Assembly (NCBI GenBank): GCA_033856025.1
Contig: JAWVFQ010000006.1
Coordinates: 60,548-124,547, forward strand
Direction of reading: 5' to 3'
Origin: AC-38 sp033856025
Lineage (GTDB): Bacteria; Actinomycetota; Thermoleophilia; Solirubrobacterales; Solirubrobacteraceae
Length of the DNA: 64,000 nucleotides
Each line of letters starts with the position of its first letter. The first letter of the stretch is position 1. The position numbers and the translations under genes are program-made. This document shows, piece by piece, positions 62,414 to 64,000 of the stretch. Below the pieces are notes generated by a model. The model was not told the origin of the DNA. It worked only from the letters and a program-made list of their open reading frames with translations, and made no database searches.

Positions 62414-62994
62414 CCGGCGGCCTCTACCAGGTGTGCACGCATCTTCTCCAGGCCGAGCCGCATCCTCCCCTTCACCGTGCCCACGGGAGCGTCGAGCATC
62501 CCGGCGATCTCGCTGTGGCTGAACCCGCCGTAGTAGGCGAGCTTGACCACGGTGGCCTGGTCCTCGGGCAGGGCGCTCAGCGCGCCCAGCAGCTCGCGCG
62601 TGGACTCGTGGGTCGCGGCGGCGGTCTCCGTGCGCTCCGACGCGGCGACGTCGGCCAGCACGTCCTCGGGGTTGCGACGGGCATCGACCCGCTGGACCGC
62701 CTCGCGTCTGATGAAGTCGATGCTCCGGTTTCGCACGATCGCCAGCAGCCAGCTTCGCACGCTGCTGCGGTCCGGGTCGTAGCGTGCGCCGGTCTTCCAC
62801 AGCGAGACGAACGCCTCCTGCGTGACCTCCTCGGCGCGGTTGCGGTCGCCGACGATCCGGAAGGCCAGGGAATACGCGGCCGTGGCGTGGCGCTCGTAGA
62901 TCAGCTTGAACGCGGTCATGTCGTGCTCGGCGAGCAGCGGCATCAGCTCCTCGTCGGCCGACCGGTTCAGCGTCCTCGCGCGCATCGGGCTCAT
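62410..62994 (-). CDS. ECF sigma factor (SigK-like)
   Basis: A 194-aa sigma-70 family protein. Region 2 has YERHATAAYSLAFRIVGD, EEVTQEAFVSLWKTG and RSWLLAIVRNRSIDFIRR. Region 4 has LPEDQATVVKLAYYGGFSHS, EIAGMLDAPVGTVKGRMRLG. ATG 62994 overlaps the cupredoxin stop (ATGA); ATG 62985, 9 bp after GGAAGG, is the alternative. It is coupled to its anti-sigma factor downstream and to the cupredoxin and tatC upstream, suggesting control of an envelope or redox regulon. Confidence 0.92.
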   Translation of the reverse strand: MSPMRARTLNRSADEELMPLLAEHDMTAFKLIYERHATAAYSLAFRIVGDRNRAEEVTQEAFVSLWKTGARYDPDRSSVRSWLLAIVRNRSIDFIRREAVQRVDARRNPEDVLADVAASERTETAAATHESTRELLGALSALPEDQATVVKLAYYGGFSHSEIAGMLDAPVGTVKGRMRLGLEKMRAHLVEAAG

Positions 62995-63341
62995 CCTTCC
63001 CGAACCACGACGGTTGCCTTCATGAAGGGATGGAGCTGGCAGTAGTAGGCGTAGGTGCCGGGCTGGGACAGGACTACGGTCTTGGACTCGCCGCGGCGAA
63101 GCGTTCCGGTGTCGAACCCCTGCCCGGTGGCGGTGTGGGGCGAGCTGTCGCGGTTGGTCCACGTGATGCGCGTCCCCGCCGCGACCCGGAGTTGCCCGGG
63201 CCGGAACACGAAGTCGCGGATCTCCACCCGGGTGGGGCTCGCGCCGTGCGATGGCGGCGCCGAGTCCGAGCCCGAGCCGCAGCCGGCGGCGAGCGCCGCA
63301 GCCGCGGCGACGGCGACGATGATCGTTGCGACCCGGGTCAC
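62991..63341 (-). CDS. Cupredoxin (plastocyanin-like) lipoprotein
   Basis: A 116-aa protein starting at GTG 63341. It has a signal peptide with lipobox LAAGC (Cys21), then a blue-copper fold. All four type-1 copper ligands are visible: His69 (SSPHTA), Cys101, His104 and Met107 (YYCQLHPFMK). It probably carries electrons or senses copper outside the membrane. The GTG overlaps the tatC stop and its stop overlaps the sigma start, so it lies in the middle of a coupled operon. Confidence 0.88.
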   Translation of the reverse strand: MTRVATIIVAVAAAAALAAGCGSGSDSAPPSHGASPTRVEIRDFVFRPGQLRVAAGTRITWTNRDSSPHTATGQGFDTGTLRRGESKTVVLSQPGTYAYYCQLHPFMKATVVVREG

Positions 63342-64000
63342 GACGCCTGCTCCGGTGCTGCGCGCTTCTCGCGCCGGGTGGCCCACGCGGCCAGCACGAT
63401 GCTCAGCTCGTAGAGGACGAGCATCGGGACCATCTCCACGAGCGTGGTCACCGGGTCCAGGCCGGGCAGCAGCGCCGCGACGATGGCGATCGCGACGATC
63501 GCGTAGCGGCGGTTGGCGCGCAGCTGGGCGGGGGTTACGACGCCCAGCCGCGTCAGGGCAAGGATCGCCACCGGGATCTGGAACAGGAGCCCCATCGCGA
63601 CCAGCGTGAGGATCGTGAATCCGTAGTAGGCGCGCGCCTGCACCAGCACCTCGAACTGGCCCTGGTTGAAGTTCTGCAGGAACCCGACGGCCGCCGGGAG
63701 CACCAGCAGGTAGCCAAAGGCGACGCCTGCCGCGAACAACGCGGGGACCATCGCCATCAGGGGCAGCGCGACCCGTCGCTCGCGCGGCGCGATGGCCGGG
63801 AGCACGAAGGCGTAAGCCTGGTACAGGAGCAGCGGCAGGCTGAACAGCAGAGCGAACCAGACCGAGACGCTCAAAGTCTGGGTGAACGGCTCGGCGAGTC
63901 CCAGGGTCACCGGGCGCGGGCCGGCGGGGCGGCGCGGAGTGGCGCGCAGTGCGCTGCGCTCGGCGTCGCTCGCGCGCGCTGCCGCGGCCCGGTCCGCGGC
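63338..64000 (-). CDS. tatC: Twin-arginine translocase subunit TatC (partial)
   Basis: The C-terminal 220 codons or so of TatC, cut by the window edge. Transmembrane helices and the typical LAEPFTQTLSVSVWFALLFS and LLYQAYAFVLPAIAPRER segments are present, as is a Pro-rich first loop. TatC is the receptor for twin-arginine signal peptides. The frame stays open to 64000, so an internal GTG (63910) is not the true start. The stop overlaps the cupredoxin start (GTGA). Confidence 0.9.
   Translation of the reverse strand, partial: AADRAAAARASDAERSALRATPRRPAGPRPVTLGLAEPFTQTLSVSVWFALLFSLPLLLYQAYAFVLPAIAPRERRVALPLMAMVPALFAAGVAFGYLLVLPAAVGFLQNFNQGQFEVLVQARAYYGFTILTLVAMGLLFQIPVAILALTRLGVVTPAQLRANRRYAIVAIAIVAALLPGLDPVTTLVEMVPMLVLYELSIVLAAWATRREKRAAPEQAS

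Overview
This is a very GC-rich actinobacterial chromosome segment. GTG and TTG starts are frequent, and 1-4 bp stop/start overlaps (ATGA, GTGA, TGATG) link many genes. The gene set fits an aerobic soil or rock-surface actinobacterium, most likely of the Thermoleophilia/Solirubrobacterales type. That placement is inference: there is no rRNA in the window. The markers are a group 1h type [NiFe]-hydrogenase, a DesA3-like desaturase with its reductase, many one-component and c-di-GMP signalling proteins, and a secreted ice-binding protein. I see no phage, insertion sequence or CRISPR array.

1-27.4 kb, housekeeping and cell-envelope genes: an alpha/beta-hydrolase tail, a gene-poor stretch beside tRNA-Asp, a secreted repeat protein with RTX-like motifs, uppP with a cytochrome P450, two lipoproteins (one a NagZ-like glycosidase), a FIST-GGDEF/EAL signalling pair, a large cyclase-ATPase-TPR regulator, two SHOCT-type proteins, a JmjC/cupin-GNAT pair, an ECF sigma factor with a membrane partner and a secreted beta-propeller protein, a desaturase-reductase pair, a lysyl-oxidase-like secreted multidomain protein, an atypical SDR and a Crp/Fnr regulator.

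27.5-42.7 kb, the centrepiece: one unbroken co-directional run of 19 genes for an oxygen-tolerant [NiFe]-hydrogenase. It holds hypC, a second hypC-like gene, hypD, hypE, hypA, the small and large subunits, a NifU/Rieske-like fusion, four genes of unknown function, the maturation protease, two micro-membrane proteins, hypB, a double SIS protein, hypF and a nickel permease. The small subunit carries Asp in place of one proximal-cluster cysteine and an added medial-cluster cysteine, as in group 1h enzymes that scavenge atmospheric H2. The Crp/Fnr gene is divergent from hypC, and a palindrome abuts the hypC start, so it is a candidate regulator.

42.7-53.1 kb: a small ABM-like protein, a phospholipase-D family protein, a second desaturase, and two paralogous A-T-C nonribosomal peptide synthetase-like proteins on either side of a GT39-type membrane glycosyltransferase. 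Both adenylation domains lack the usual amino-acid-binding Asp.

53.1-64 kb: a diguanylate cyclase, a membrane protein, a CBS protein, an FAD oxidoreductase and an EAL-DICT protein. After these comes a convincing cyclic-di-GMP-I riboswitch on the minus strand, leading into an ice-binding protein gene coupled to an L,D-transpeptidase. Divergent from it is a secreted collagen-like protein overlapped by a DUF4333-type lipoprotein. The window ends in a coupled tatC-cupredoxin-ECF sigma-anti-sigma operon cut by the window edge. Together these suggest that c-di-GMP made by nearby enzymes could control cell-surface remodelling.
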